Shown: positions 7,461-15,985 of the stretch, in pieces
Position numbering within the stretch: the first letter of the stretch is position 1
Layout: each line of letters opens with the position of its first letter
Assembly: GCA_964626735.1 (NCBI GenBank)
Contig: CAZVIJ010000018.1
Span: 1-29,774, forward strand
From: CAZVIJ01 sp964626735
GTDB taxonomy: Bacteria > Patescibacteriota > Dojkabacteria > JAOAGR01
DNA length: 29,774 nucleotides
Direction of reading: 5' to 3'
The notes under the pieces: generated by a model
Database searches by the model: none
The model's input: the letters and a program-made list of their open reading frames with translations, nothing else
What the model was told of the DNA's origin: nothing
Made by a program: the position numbers and the translations under genes

Positions 7461-9250
7461 TGTGCGGAATTGTTTGCTGCATTCCCCAACATCCAAAAGA
7501 CAAGCGAGAACTTGAATCGATCATGCGCGACATGGTCGACGTCATCGAGCATCGCGGTCCTGATGCCTCGGGAGTGTATGTTCCGGGCTCTGCACACTTC
7601 GCATTCGGCGCAACGCGATTGAGCCTCGTCGATTTGGATAAGCGTTCCAACCAGCCCTTCCGTATCGGTGATCATGCGATCGTCTATAACGGGGAGATCT
7701 ACAACCATCTTGATGTGCGGGAAAAGCTTTCTGCAGAAGGCGTATCGTTTACCACGACGTCCGACACGGAAACTCTGCTCGCAGCGCTGATGCAGTGGGG
7801 AATCGATAAAACGCTTCCGGAACTGAACGGGTGTTTTGCATTCGCATGGTTTGACGCTTCGACCAATGCCGTTATCATTGCGCGCGACCCTCAAGGAGAG
7901 AAGCAGATTGAATATACGACGACACCCGACGGGACCATGATATTCGCATCCGAGCTGAAGTCGATTTTCGCCTACCCGGAGGTGCGACGGTTCCCTAACA
8001 TAAACCGCTTTTTGATGGAGTTTGCCCTAGGCGTCTACGGCTACAGCGAAGAAACGTATTTCGAAGGAATACTGCATCTGCAGCCGGGATGTTACGTACG
8101 CGTCAAGCTCGGCGAGAAGAAGTTGAAAGCGACGACTACCAAATATCACGATATCGCCGTCCAGCGCGTTAAAATCATACGAGAGCGCGAAGTGCCTGAT
8201 GTCACCAAACAAGTTCTCGATCTGCTCAATGATTCCGTACGCATACGGATGATGGCCGATGCGCCGGTCGGCGCAATTCTTTCCGGAGGTCTCGACAGCA
8301 GCTTCATTACCTCATTAGCCGTCCCCTATCATCATGAGTATTGGCACAACAAGCTGGAGAGTTTTACGGTTTCCTACTCCACCAAGTCGAACAGGGATTT
8401 GGAAAACGCAAAACGCCTTGAAGCAGCCCACGAATACTTGCGCGTCAACGAAGTTCTATTGGAGCCGGAATATCTTACCGAAGAAATCGTCGACCAAACG
8501 ACCTATGCCCTCGAAGAGCCGGACTGGTCGACTATCTATCCTGCGATGATGCGCGTATACGGTGCCGCACGCAAAAAAGGCTTGAAGGCGGTTATCAACG
8601 GGCAAGGATCTGATGAGCAATGGCTCGGGTACTTTATGGTCGAAGACCACTACCAACTGCCGAGAACATGGCTGACGCCAGAAAAGATGGCGTACTACTG
8701 GTACGAAAGCTCGCCCGGAATCGAATACCTGCGCCCGCATATGCAGGAAAAGTCAAAAGAGCTAATCAAGGAATCGCTTGATTTGTATTACACCCCGTAC
8801 CGGGGAGACGATGCCCGACAAGCGCTCGTAAGCTTCGCGCTCCTCACCAAGATGCAGCAGTTCTTTTACCAAGAAGACCGCTTCTCCATGGCAAATAGCG
8901 TCGAGGTACGCCTGCCGTACGTTGATCCCAGAATTCTCGATCTTTCAATGACGATCTCGACGAGGCTCAAGACATTCGACAAGCGCGAAAAATACATTTT
9001 GAGAAAAGCGGCGAAAAAAGTACTGCCCGCATCAATCACCAAGAGAAAAAAGCAAGGATTCCCATGGGCTCCATCAGCCTACGACAAGGCAAAGAACAAA
9101 CTCATACAATACAAGGACATAGCCGCAAGCCCGCTCGTCAATCGCCTATTCGATCCGAAGAAACTACGCGAGCTGTTCGAGAGCGAGGATATCGAGTTCA
9201 GGTGGAAGTTGTATGCGATAACGCGGTTTGAGAAAGTATGGCTCAGTTGA
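7460..9250 (+). CDS. asnB: Asparagine-synthetase-type glutamine amidotransferase
   Basis: 596 aa. It begins MCGIVCCIP, so the class II glutaminase nucleophile Cys2 is present. RGPDASG, VYNGEIYNH and DTETLL are further glutaminase-domain motifs. The synthetase domain has the PPi-loop ILSGGLDSSF (SGGLDS at 275-280), then NGQGSDEQWLGY and VRLPYVDPRILDLS. Family reaction: ATP-dependent adenylation of a carboxylate (Asp in true AsnB) and amide formation with glutamine nitrogen. ATG overlaps the stop of the PqqD/M50 gene, pointing to a joint role; a modified peptide or a surface-sugar carboxylate are alternatives to free asparagine. TGA stop lies inside a terminator hairpin. Unlike lasso cyclases it keeps Cys2. 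Confidence 0.85.
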   Translation: MCGIVCCIPQHPKDKRELESIMRDMVDVIEHRGPDASGVYVPGSAHFAFGATRLSLVDLDKRSNQPFRIGDHAIVYNGEIYNHLDVREKLSAEGVSFTTTSDTETLLAALMQWGIDKTLPELNGCFAFAWFDASTNAVIIARDPQGEKQIEYTTTPDGTMIFASELKSIFAYPEVRRFPNINRFLMEFALGVYGYSEETYFEGILHLQPGCYVRVKLGEKKLKATTTKYHDIAVQRVKIIREREVPDVTKQVLDLLNDSVRIRMMADAPVGAILSGGLDSSFITSLAVPYHHEYWHNKLESFTVSYSTKSNRDLENAKRLEAAHEYLRVNEVLLEPEYLTEEIVDQTTYALEEPDWSTIYPAMMRVYGAARKKGLKAVINGQGSDEQWLGYFMVEDHYQLPRTWLTPEKMAYYWYESSPGIEYLRPHMQEKSKELIKESLDLYYTPYRGDDARQALVSFALLTKMQQFFYQEDRFSMANSVEVRLPYVDPRILDLSMTISTRLKTFDKREKYILRKAAKKVLPASITKRKKQGFPWAPSAYDKAKNKLIQYKDIAASPLVNRLFDPKKLRELFESEDIEFRWKLYAITRFEKVWLS

Positions 9251-9261
9251 GCCATACTTTT
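9236..9261 (+). terminator. Rho-independent terminator overlapping the asnB stop codon
   Basis: GTATGGCTC / GAGCCATAC with an AGTT loop, then TTTT. The TGA stop (9248-9250) is in the loop-distal side of the stem. Confidence 0.75.
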
Positions 9262-9292
9262 CAATGGTGAATGGGGAATTTTCAAATGTTGG

Positions 9293-9328
9293 TAGGTTAG
9301 TTAGCTGGTTAGCTGGTTAGCTGGTTGA
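9293..9328. repeat. 8-bp tandem repeat (TTAGCTGG)
   Basis: Three exact copies of TTAGCTGG (9301-9324) preceded by degenerate GGTAGGTTAG and followed by TTGA. The stop codon of the minus-strand acyltransferase (9309-9311) and its last codons (NQLTS) lie in the repeat. A related 9-bp repeat is at 26251-26290. Confidence 0.85.
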
Positions 9329-10409
9329 GATTTTTTACTCTTTTTGCGAATGGTTTGCGTAATAAATCTATGAGATATTTTACAGCGAACCAACCCCAGA
9401 GGAGGAATATGAAGCCTGCGGTTACGTAGAGGATGTTTCCCGATGTTGGGACTTTGAAATACTCAAGTACTCTCGAAGCTGCAATATGGAAAACCAGAAC
9501 CGGAAGCGGATTAAGACCGAGATGCCGGAAGAATTTCGCGAAAAACCGGAATCGCTCCGTTCGCAAGATCCAAAACATGAGAAAGGTAAAGGACATGCCG
9601 GTAGATAGGAATAAGACTGATGGCGGCCAACGTTTGAACTCGGTTAGGAACGGTATCTGGGCGGCTAGCCCGGTAATGAAGAGCAGGATGCTGAAAATCG
9701 TGGTTATCAAGAACGCTTTCCTAAGCGATCTTTGTGTCATTACCATGTCTTCCGTTTCTTTCAGTTTTTTCCCGTAGTAAATGCCGAGCAGGAAGACCGG
9801 AAAATAATGGAATAGCGAAAATCGAAGTATTTCAATTCCGCCGAAAAATAATGCTGCGATCATCTCGGGTGCCCCCTTGAAGTGCATTTGGAACATCATG
9901 ATCTGCCCGGCGAGACCCAGGCAGTACGTGATGAACATGCCGTACAGAAGCTGCTTCTTTTCTGCAAAACGTTTGAAGTATCCGGGCATAAACGATGCAA
10001 GCGCGGAGTATGCAAGAAACGAGAGGATGAATTCTGTATAACCTGGAACATGCACAAAGAGGATCGTATCCCGAATGAGATTCCAATCGAAGAACTCCTT
10101 GAGCGGAGTCAGGAGACCGAAGAATGCAGTAAGATAATACGCTATCAGGATTTCCAATAGCTGCCTCCTTCGTTTCCACGGGTCGACCGTTTCCTTGGAA
10201 AGCGTTCCGTAATACAACGATACTCCGAATACGAACAGAAACATCGTAAAGCAAACGGTATTTCCCCAAAAGAGCAGGACATTCCATTCCTTGCTCTTTT
10301 CGCCTCCAATGAAAACTGCGGAATGCGCCGCAACCATAAGAAACATCGCGATTCCTCGAAGCGCGTCGATAGAAATGTCGCGATTTTTCAGCCTCTGATT
10401 ATCTTGCAT
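9309..10409 (-). CDS. Multi-pass membrane acyltransferase family protein
   Basis: 366 aa. The N-terminus KNRDISIDALRGIAMFLMVAAHSAV is the R-x-x-x-x-D-x-L-R-G-I-A motif of acyltransferase-3/DUF1624-type integral membrane acyltransferases, followed by some ten predicted transmembrane helices through the sequence. Such enzymes add acetyl or other acyl groups to exported sugars or lipids. The His in 'VAAHSAV' is the likely catalytic residue by family analogy. The gene overlaps the end of the upstream glycosyltransferase by 22 nt, so they form one minus-strand unit, consistent with modification of a glycosylated envelope product. Its last residues NQLTS come from an 8-bp tandem repeat. Confidence 0.75.
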   Translation of the reverse strand: MQDNQRLKNRDISIDALRGIAMFLMVAAHSAVFIGGEKSKEWNVLLFWGNTVCFTMFLFVFGVSLYYGTLSKETVDPWKRRRQLLEILIAYYLTAFFGLLTPLKEFFDWNLIRDTILFVHVPGYTEFILSFLAYSALASFMPGYFKRFAEKKQLLYGMFITYCLGLAGQIMMFQMHFKGAPEMIAALFFGGIEILRFSLFHYFPVFLLGIYYGKKLKETEDMVMTQRSLRKAFLITTIFSILLFITGLAAQIPFLTEFKRWPPSVLFLSTGMSFTFLMFWILRTERFRFFAKFFRHLGLNPLPVLVFHIAASRVLEYFKVPTSGNILYVTAGFIFLLWGWFAVKYLIDLLRKPFAKRVKNLNQLTS

Positions 10410-12067
10410 ATTTCGTCTTCGGTTAACTTCTTTTCGTTCTTGAAAATCCTCACGACCGGATGCTCGTAAACCTGGAAGGTTTCCTCAGAAGCGTCATCAT
10501 TGAGGACAAACGGACCAAAGCCCGGATATGAGGTGAATCGTTTAACCTCGCGGTACCCTATCGCCCCATCGAACAATCGATCGTACATCTTTCCCATCAA
10601 CGGATACTGATCGCGATGATGCAAGATCGTGACATATACCCGACGGCTTGAGATCGCATAGTAGTCCCCCATCGCCAAGATCTTGCAGGTCCAGAAGAGC
10701 TTTTCGTCGGTATCTTTCTCGAAAGCATCTATCGGATACGATCGTATCTTCACCGGCTTTTGCGGTCGGTAATTGAGCGGCAGCACATAATCCCACGCTT
10801 CGGCAACTACGTTCCCTCCATTCGGCATCTGGGTATAGAGCCAATCGGATGCTACAACCTTCGTATTGGTCCGTATCCATACTGGCATATACAGTATCGT
10901 CCAAAGCATCGAACTGAGCGCTACTATACCGATGCACCATTTGTAGAGCGAGCTTTGCGAAACGTATGTTCGAAGGCTGTATAAGAAAACCACTCCGGTA
11001 ATCAAGAGTACGACTTCGACCGGTACCATGTAGCGAATATATTTCGCATACCATTGTCCAATATATAGAAATACGAATGCCCCGGTTATGACAATCGGAA
11101 GCAATTCCAGCCACCTCTTCTTCGCGTACATACTCCACAGCAGATACCCCGCTCCCACGAATCCCAGTAGAGGCATGAGAACTCCCATATGCCAGAATAA
11201 ATTTATGAACGGCAGCACATACGGGGGCGAACCTTGGAATTGTAGCGTAAACGGTTTCGGGTACCTGCCGGTCGCGATTCCCTGCTCAAGATCCATCGCA
11301 GCTTTATAACCTTCATAGTTCATGATGGTATACGGGGATATGATGAGAAATGCCAAAATTGTAGCGATTGCACACACTGCACCATACCTGTAAAGCTTCT
11401 TGTCTTTCGTCTTCAGAAAAAGGATTAGCCAGGTTAGCGACGGTATTATGAGAAAAGCGAAGGCAGTAGTCTTCGTTCCGATCGCCATCCCGGACGCTGC
11501 TCCGAGTAGCATCCAATTGAACCATTGATCATTTTTACTTGTTCGTATGGAGAGGTAGCAGAGGATGGTAAGCCACATAAACAGCGGGGCATCGCTCACT
11601 GCGTAGTGGGAGTATTGGATAAAACCTACCGTCGTTGCGCAAAGTAAGGCTGCATAGAGCCCCCATTTCTTGTTGATCAATTCCTCAAAAAGCTTATAGA
11701 AAAAATAGATCGTAATTGTTGAGCATGCTGCGACGACAAGACGCCCCGCAACGCTCATGCTCCATGGATCATTCACCCAAGTCTCATGGCCAGTCAAGTG
11801 GTGCAAAAGTACAGCGACTGCGCGCATGGAATATATGATGAATCCACCGTAGGAATAGAATTCGGGATCCATATGGGAAAAGAAGTGTACCTTCACTGCC
11901 GCTTTCGCGATGTTTATCTCATCGGGATGGCCTTGGTACCCACCATCCCAGTTTGGGTTATAGAATCTCAAGATCCCACCGAATACCACAATAAGCGCGA
12001 GTGCCCGCTTTACATTATTTGGCTTCTCGAGCCACGCGTTTACTTGGTCGAAGAGTCGGTCGAGCAT
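10388..12067 (-). CDS. GT39/PMT (ArnT-like) membrane glycosyltransferase
   Basis: 559 aa. After one N-terminal helix the loop 'NPNWDGGYQGHPDEINIAKAAV' carries the acidic (DE) motif typical of GT-C dolichyl- or undecaprenyl-phosphate-sugar glycosyltransferases, followed by about ten to twelve transmembrane helices and a hydrophilic C-terminal domain of about 150 residues. The family moves a sugar from a lipid-phosphate carrier to protein or lipid outside the membrane. It is first in a two-gene minus-strand operon (22-nt overlap with the acyltransferase) and divergent from the DUF2298 gene. A TATAAG box lies 2 nt before the ATG in transcription direction, which is too close to be its promoter if this start is right. 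Confidence 0.75.
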   Translation of the reverse strand: MLDRLFDQVNAWLEKPNNVKRALALIVVFGGILRFYNPNWDGGYQGHPDEINIAKAAVKVHFFSHMDPEFYSYGGFIIYSMRAVAVLLHHLTGHETWVNDPWSMSVAGRLVVAACSTITIYFFYKLFEELINKKWGLYAALLCATTVGFIQYSHYAVSDAPLFMWLTILCYLSIRTSKNDQWFNWMLLGAASGMAIGTKTTAFAFLIIPSLTWLILFLKTKDKKLYRYGAVCAIATILAFLIISPYTIMNYEGYKAAMDLEQGIATGRYPKPFTLQFQGSPPYVLPFINLFWHMGVLMPLLGFVGAGYLLWSMYAKKRWLELLPIVITGAFVFLYIGQWYAKYIRYMVPVEVVLLITGVVFLYSLRTYVSQSSLYKWCIGIVALSSMLWTILYMPVWIRTNTKVVASDWLYTQMPNGGNVVAEAWDYVLPLNYRPQKPVKIRSYPIDAFEKDTDEKLFWTCKILAMGDYYAISSRRVYVTILHHRDQYPLMGKMYDRLFDGAIGYREVKRFTSYPGFGPFVLNDDASEETFQVYEHPVVRIFKNEKKLTEDEICKIIRG

Positions 12068-12163
12068 AGCTTATAAATCTTTCACCCACTGTAACAATTT
12101 ATTTTTACCGTGAGTAGTCATCAGCATTAGAAATCTGTACACTCGAGTACCTAGAAAATTACT

Positions 12164-14395
12164 ATGGACGGTCTCGGTTATGCGCTTGCATATTATTTCG
12201 TGTTTTTCCTGTTCGGCATCATTGGCCTTGCGCTCACTATCCACTTCATCTCCCGCAAGTACCATTACGGTTACGCGATTGCCAAACCGATCGGACTTCT
12301 CTTGTTCGCGTACCCGATGTGGTGGTTACCATCGCATCACTGGTTCCGGTTCAATAACCAGCTAGTGTTACTGTTGTTTTTCTTTCTCGCTTTGGCGGTT
12401 GCGTTATATAGTCTATGCCGCTACACGAGAGGCGACGATCATAAAGAACGGAGAGAATATCTATTCTCCCGGGAGTTCTTGAAGTACGTCTTGATCGTAG
12501 AGGGGGTTTCTATTGCCGTATTCCTCCTCTATTTATATGTGCGTTCGTTCTCTTCGGACATCGAGTGGTCCGAGAAGTTCATGGATATGAGCCTGCTTGC
12601 GAGCGCCGGCCGTACCGATTACTTTCCGTTCTTCGATGCGTTCTGGTCGGTCAAGAGCGTGAACTACTACTATTACGGGTACTTCTTGTATGCGCTTCTC
12701 TGCAGACTTTCCGGTACGCCCTACCAATACGGATACAATATATCGCTTGGTCTCATCGTGATGCTGAGCGTGCTGTACTCGTTTCTCATTGTGTACCGCC
12801 TCACCAAATCCAGGCTGCTCTCGCTCCTCGCCCCGGCGTTAGTCTGCTTTGCGGGAAACTTCCACTACTCACGCTGTATCGCGAGCAACTTATCGACGTT
12901 CATGCGCAACGGGAATATGCAGCAGCTCTGCAGCTATTCCAATTCCACGAGATTCTACGAGAACTCGCAAACGATTACCGAGTTCCCCTCGTACAATTTC
13001 ATAAGCGGCGACTTGCATCCCCATGTGATGGCGATTCCGTTCTTCCTTCTCTCGCTCTACTTGCTCGTACTTATATATAAAACGCGCGAACGTAACACGC
13101 TTCTGCATTTGGTATTCCTGTTCGTGCTCGCGTCCACCACGTTCATCAACGTTTGGGAGTTTATTACGCTCGGGCTCGTGTATGCCGGTATATTTTTCCG
13201 CAACCTCTACCACTCGTATCACCGAGTTGCGGTAAGTGATGACCAGTCGCTCAAGACAAATTTCGATGTTGTCTGGAAGACATTGAAAGAGCGCAAGCTG
13301 CTCATCCTTTTTTCCGCGATCCTCGCGGCAAGCCCGTTTATTTTGTTCCGGCAGTTTTTCAAGCACTTCAAGAGCCCTGTGCAGGGTATATTGTTTATCC
13401 CAACCTATATCGAGCATTTGCACGGAACGTGGGACGTGTACCAATGGCCATCGAGACCGGAATTCTTTTGGGGAGTGTGGGGAACCTTCATCATACTTAT
13501 CTGCGCTTCTTTGGCGTATTTCTTGCTTAGGAGGATTTCCCTCAAGACGATGTACTTTCCCATTCTGCTTACCGTTCTCTCAATAGCGCTCGTCGCGTTT
13601 ACGGAAATTTTCTGCTTCGCCGACATGTTCCATATCGTAAATCCTCCTTTCTTCCGGGGTAATACGGTATTCAAGTTCTCCTACCATGCTTGGATCCTGC
13701 TTTCTATCGCGACACCAATTTTTCTTCACCACGTATGGAAGCATTTGCCGGAGCTCAAGGTACCCCGCGGGTATTTGTTCCGGTATGCCCTTATGGCGAT
13801 GCCTTTCTTGTTTATCGCATTCGTGACGTTCGCCTACGCGTACCAAGGATACAAGCAGAAGTACCACGATCCTAAAACATTCAACCATCCATCAAACCGC
13901 GACCAAACGTTAGACGGCATGCGGTATGTACAGTACGACGCACCGCAAGACTGGAACGTCATCAAGTGGTTCAACGAGAACGAGCCAAACAGAGTCGTTA
14001 TCCTCGAAGCGCCAGGCGGCAGCTACTTCTTCAACGGACGCATCGCAGTATTTACCGGCAACGGTAATCCGGAGAACTGGGAGTACCACGAATGGACGTG
14101 GCGATTCCGATACCCTCAAGGCAAGTCATGGAAAGACCTCGTCGGGAAACCGCTCCAGCAAATCGATATCGGCCAACTAGAAATAAAGCAAGCCGGTGAT
14201 GAGGCGAAAGAGATATACACGACGACCGATTTAGAGCGAGCGAAACAGTTGCTTAAGAAATATAACGTGACGTACGTGTATATCGGAGGCATCGAACAAA
14301 ATTATTCTGATTTGCATGAAGGCAAGTTCAGTACACTCGGCCAAATGGTATATGAATCGAACGGCGCACGGTTGTATAAATTGGAAAAAATTTAA
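12164..14395 (+). CDS. DUF2298 (Chlor_Arch_YYY) multi-pass membrane protein
   Basis: 743 aa with a dozen or more hydrophobic helices. It contains 'SVNYYYYGYFLYALLCRLSGTP', the tyrosine-rich motif that names the family, and 'FISGDLHPHVMAIPFF', the conserved D-x-H-P-H loop. The last roughly 200 residues are hydrophilic and probably extracytoplasmic, similar to other GT-C-fold enzymes. The family is known from Chloroflexi, archaea and CPR bacteria and is presumed to be a lipid-linked sugar glycosyltransferase, although activity is not proven. It is divergent from the GT39-like gene, with 96 bp between start codons. A TACACT box at 12138-12143 could be its -10. The codon at 14393-14395 is TAA. 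Confidence 0.85.
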   Translation: MDGLGYALAYYFVFFLFGIIGLALTIHFISRKYHYGYAIAKPIGLLLFAYPMWWLPSHHWFRFNNQLVLLLFFFLALAVALYSLCRYTRGDDHKERREYLFSREFLKYVLIVEGVSIAVFLLYLYVRSFSSDIEWSEKFMDMSLLASAGRTDYFPFFDAFWSVKSVNYYYYGYFLYALLCRLSGTPYQYGYNISLGLIVMLSVLYSFLIVYRLTKSRLLSLLAPALVCFAGNFHYSRCIASNLSTFMRNGNMQQLCSYSNSTRFYENSQTITEFPSYNFISGDLHPHVMAIPFFLLSLYLLVLIYKTRERNTLLHLVFLFVLASTTFINVWEFITLGLVYAGIFFRNLYHSYHRVAVSDDQSLKTNFDVVWKTLKERKLLILFSAILAASPFILFRQFFKHFKSPVQGILFIPTYIEHLHGTWDVYQWPSRPEFFWGVWGTFIILICASLAYFLLRRISLKTMYFPILLTVLSIALVAFTEIFCFADMFHIVNPPFFRGNTVFKFSYHAWILLSIATPIFLHHVWKHLPELKVPRGYLFRYALMAMPFLFIAFVTFAYAYQGYKQKYHDPKTFNHPSNRDQTLDGMRYVQYDAPQDWNVIKWFNENEPNRVVILEAPGGSYFFNGRIAVFTGNGNPENWEYHEWTWRFRYPQGKSWKDLVGKPLQQIDIGQLEIKQAGDEAKEIYTTTDLERAKQLLKKYNVTYVYIGGIEQNYSDLHEGKFSTLGQMVYESNGARLYKLEKI

Positions 14396-14617
14396 AAAAT
14401 TCCAAACGATGCATTTGCTTTTGCAATAACTATTCCACAACATGTGATTATTCATTTTCGTTAATTTGTTTATTGCGTAGTGTCGCGATTTCACTAGCCT
14501 CAGGCGAAAACGGCGACTCATGTTTTTAATATTTTGTGAATTTTGCATCATTTTTTTGGTATACAAGGTTATTGATTTCGTTAATACGTAAACCTTTCTA
14601 TTCACTTCTCTACTCGC

Positions 14618-14646
14618 TTGACAAGGTTTCATAAAACACTTATTTT
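14618..14646 (+). promoter_or_regulatory. Strong promoter of the surface-layer candidate gene
   Basis: TTGACA (14618-14623), 17-bp spacer, TATTTT (14641-14646) in a very AT-rich 283-bp intergenic region (14396-14678). The expected leader is about 25-30 nt without a clear Shine-Dalgarno. I see no other structure in that region. Confidence 0.75.
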
Positions 14647-14678
14647 GGAACGTATTAAACAATACAAATACAAAAGCT

Positions 14679-15857
14679 ATGAACAAGCCAATAATTAAAC
14701 TAAAGAAGTTCCTCACTACAGGTGCTGTAGTAGGATCTGTATTGCTTGGACTGGCTGGTCCTGCGAGTGCTGCTAACCTTTCCGGGGTTTCGGTCTCTCT
14801 CAGCGATTCTAGACCTGCCCAAACAGCGGTAACCTATACGATAGGTTTCACACCGCAAACAACCACGAATGTTGGTTGTGTAGATTTATTATTTAGAACA
14901 ACCCCAACAGGCTCGACAGCTCCTGCAGGTATGGTAACTCAATCAGGTGTAACACTTAGTGGTACAACTGGTTTAGGTGCAGGTGGTACATGGGCTAAGG
15001 TTTCTGGTACTGATGGCGACTTCAGAATTTCAAATGCAACTGCTCAAGCGCTTACCGCTGGCGCTGCAGCAACTATCACGATCGCTGGCGTTACGAACCC
15101 AACCAATCCTCAAACCACTCCGGCTGATGGTTCATACTACGTAAGAATCACTACGTATTCTGCAGATACTTGCTCAACAACTGTTGATACTGGTACTGGT
15201 GCGTTCGACATCCTTAACGGTGTAACGGTCAGTGCGACTGTCGATCCAATCCTTACGGTAGCTGTAGCAACTCGATCTTCTGGTGCAGCAATCAAGGCTG
15301 ACGACGCAGCTTTACTTACTTCGAACTGCGGTGCATCTGCTTCTGCTCTTGCATTCCCTTCTGCGATGGTTCCTGCTACTGACTACTTCTGTGGTCAAAC
15401 AGTAACGACCGTATCGAACGCAGCTGGTGGATTCAATACCGTACTTCAAAGTACTCGTTCATCAGGACCTTTCCTGAGAGCTGCTGGTACATCGAATACG
15501 ATTGCTGACTTTACTCAATCAGGTGGCTCGGGTACAGCTCCAACTTCATGGACAGTATCTGGTTCACAATCTGGATTCGCATTCACGACCGATGGTGGTA
15601 AGGATGCTAACGCTGGTAATGTCTTGAGCGCAAACGCAACAATCGGTGGCGCAAGTCGGTTCGCTTCCGCTGACAAGTTTGCAGAAATTCCAAACAGTGC
15701 TTCATCTGCAAACAGCAAGGAATCTGGACAGGTTGTTTACTCTGCAGCTGCAGGTAATATCACCTCAAAGGTTGCTTACCGATTGAAGTTCTCTTCAACT
15801 CAAGCAGCTGGTAACTACTCAGGTACTCTCGTATACCTTACGGTAGCTAACTTCTAA
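14679..15857 (+). CDS. Abundant secreted / surface-layer-like protein
   Basis: 392 aa. Residues 1-32 form a signal peptide (KKFLTTGAVVGSVLLGLAGPASA, cleaved before ANLSG). The mature part is Thr/Ser/Ala/Gly-rich and beta-strand-like, with only five cysteines and few charged residues, and has no C-terminal anchor. Codon use is distinct from the neighbours: mostly GGT, GCT, ACT/ACA, AAC, TAC and GTA in place of the GC-ending codons common nearby, which suggests selection for high expression. With a consensus promoter and a strong terminator it is monocistronic. Together this suggests the major S-layer or pilus-like subunit, but no named S-layer family is recognised, so the role is inferred. Confidence 0.7.
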   Translation: MNKPIIKLKKFLTTGAVVGSVLLGLAGPASAANLSGVSVSLSDSRPAQTAVTYTIGFTPQTTTNVGCVDLLFRTTPTGSTAPAGMVTQSGVTLSGTTGLGAGGTWAKVSGTDGDFRISNATAQALTAGAAATITIAGVTNPTNPQTTPADGSYYVRITTYSADTCSTTVDTGTGAFDILNGVTVSATVDPILTVAVATRSSGAAIKADDAALLTSNCGASASALAFPSAMVPATDYFCGQTVTTVSNAAGGFNTVLQSTRSSGPFLRAAGTSNTIADFTQSGGSGTAPTSWTVSGSQSGFAFTTDGGKDANAGNVLSANATIGGASRFASADKFAEIPNSASSANSKESGQVVYSAAAGNITSKVAYRLKFSSTQAAGNYSGTLVYLTVANF

Positions 15858-15876
15858 TCAAAGAAATTTGAATCTC

Positions 15877-15905
15877 AGGGCCTCGCAAGAGGTCCTGTTT
15901 TATTT
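15877..15905 (+). terminator. Rho-independent terminator of the surface-layer candidate
   Basis: 8-bp stem AGGGCCTC / GAGGTCCT (one G-U) with a GCAA tetraloop, followed by GTTTTATTT. Confidence 0.85.
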
Positions 15906-15925
15906 CTGTATATAAAGGATTATTG

Positions 15926-15954
15926 TTTACAACGATTACGCTTTTTAATATTAT
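15926..15954 (+). promoter_or_regulatory. Promoter of the 15986 surface operon
   Basis: TTTACA (15926-15931), 17-bp spacer, TATTAT (15949-15954), about 25 nt of leader before ATG 15986. Confidence 0.7.
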
Positions 15955-15985
15955 GAAGAGAAATTTTTAGATACTTTTTTCGTAT

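Noticed and set aside
9236..9250. UGA recoding as in Gracilibacteria or Absconditabacteria
   Set aside because: The asnB TGA coincides with a terminator hairpin and the normal end of the family's alignment; other genes use TAA and TAG alike.
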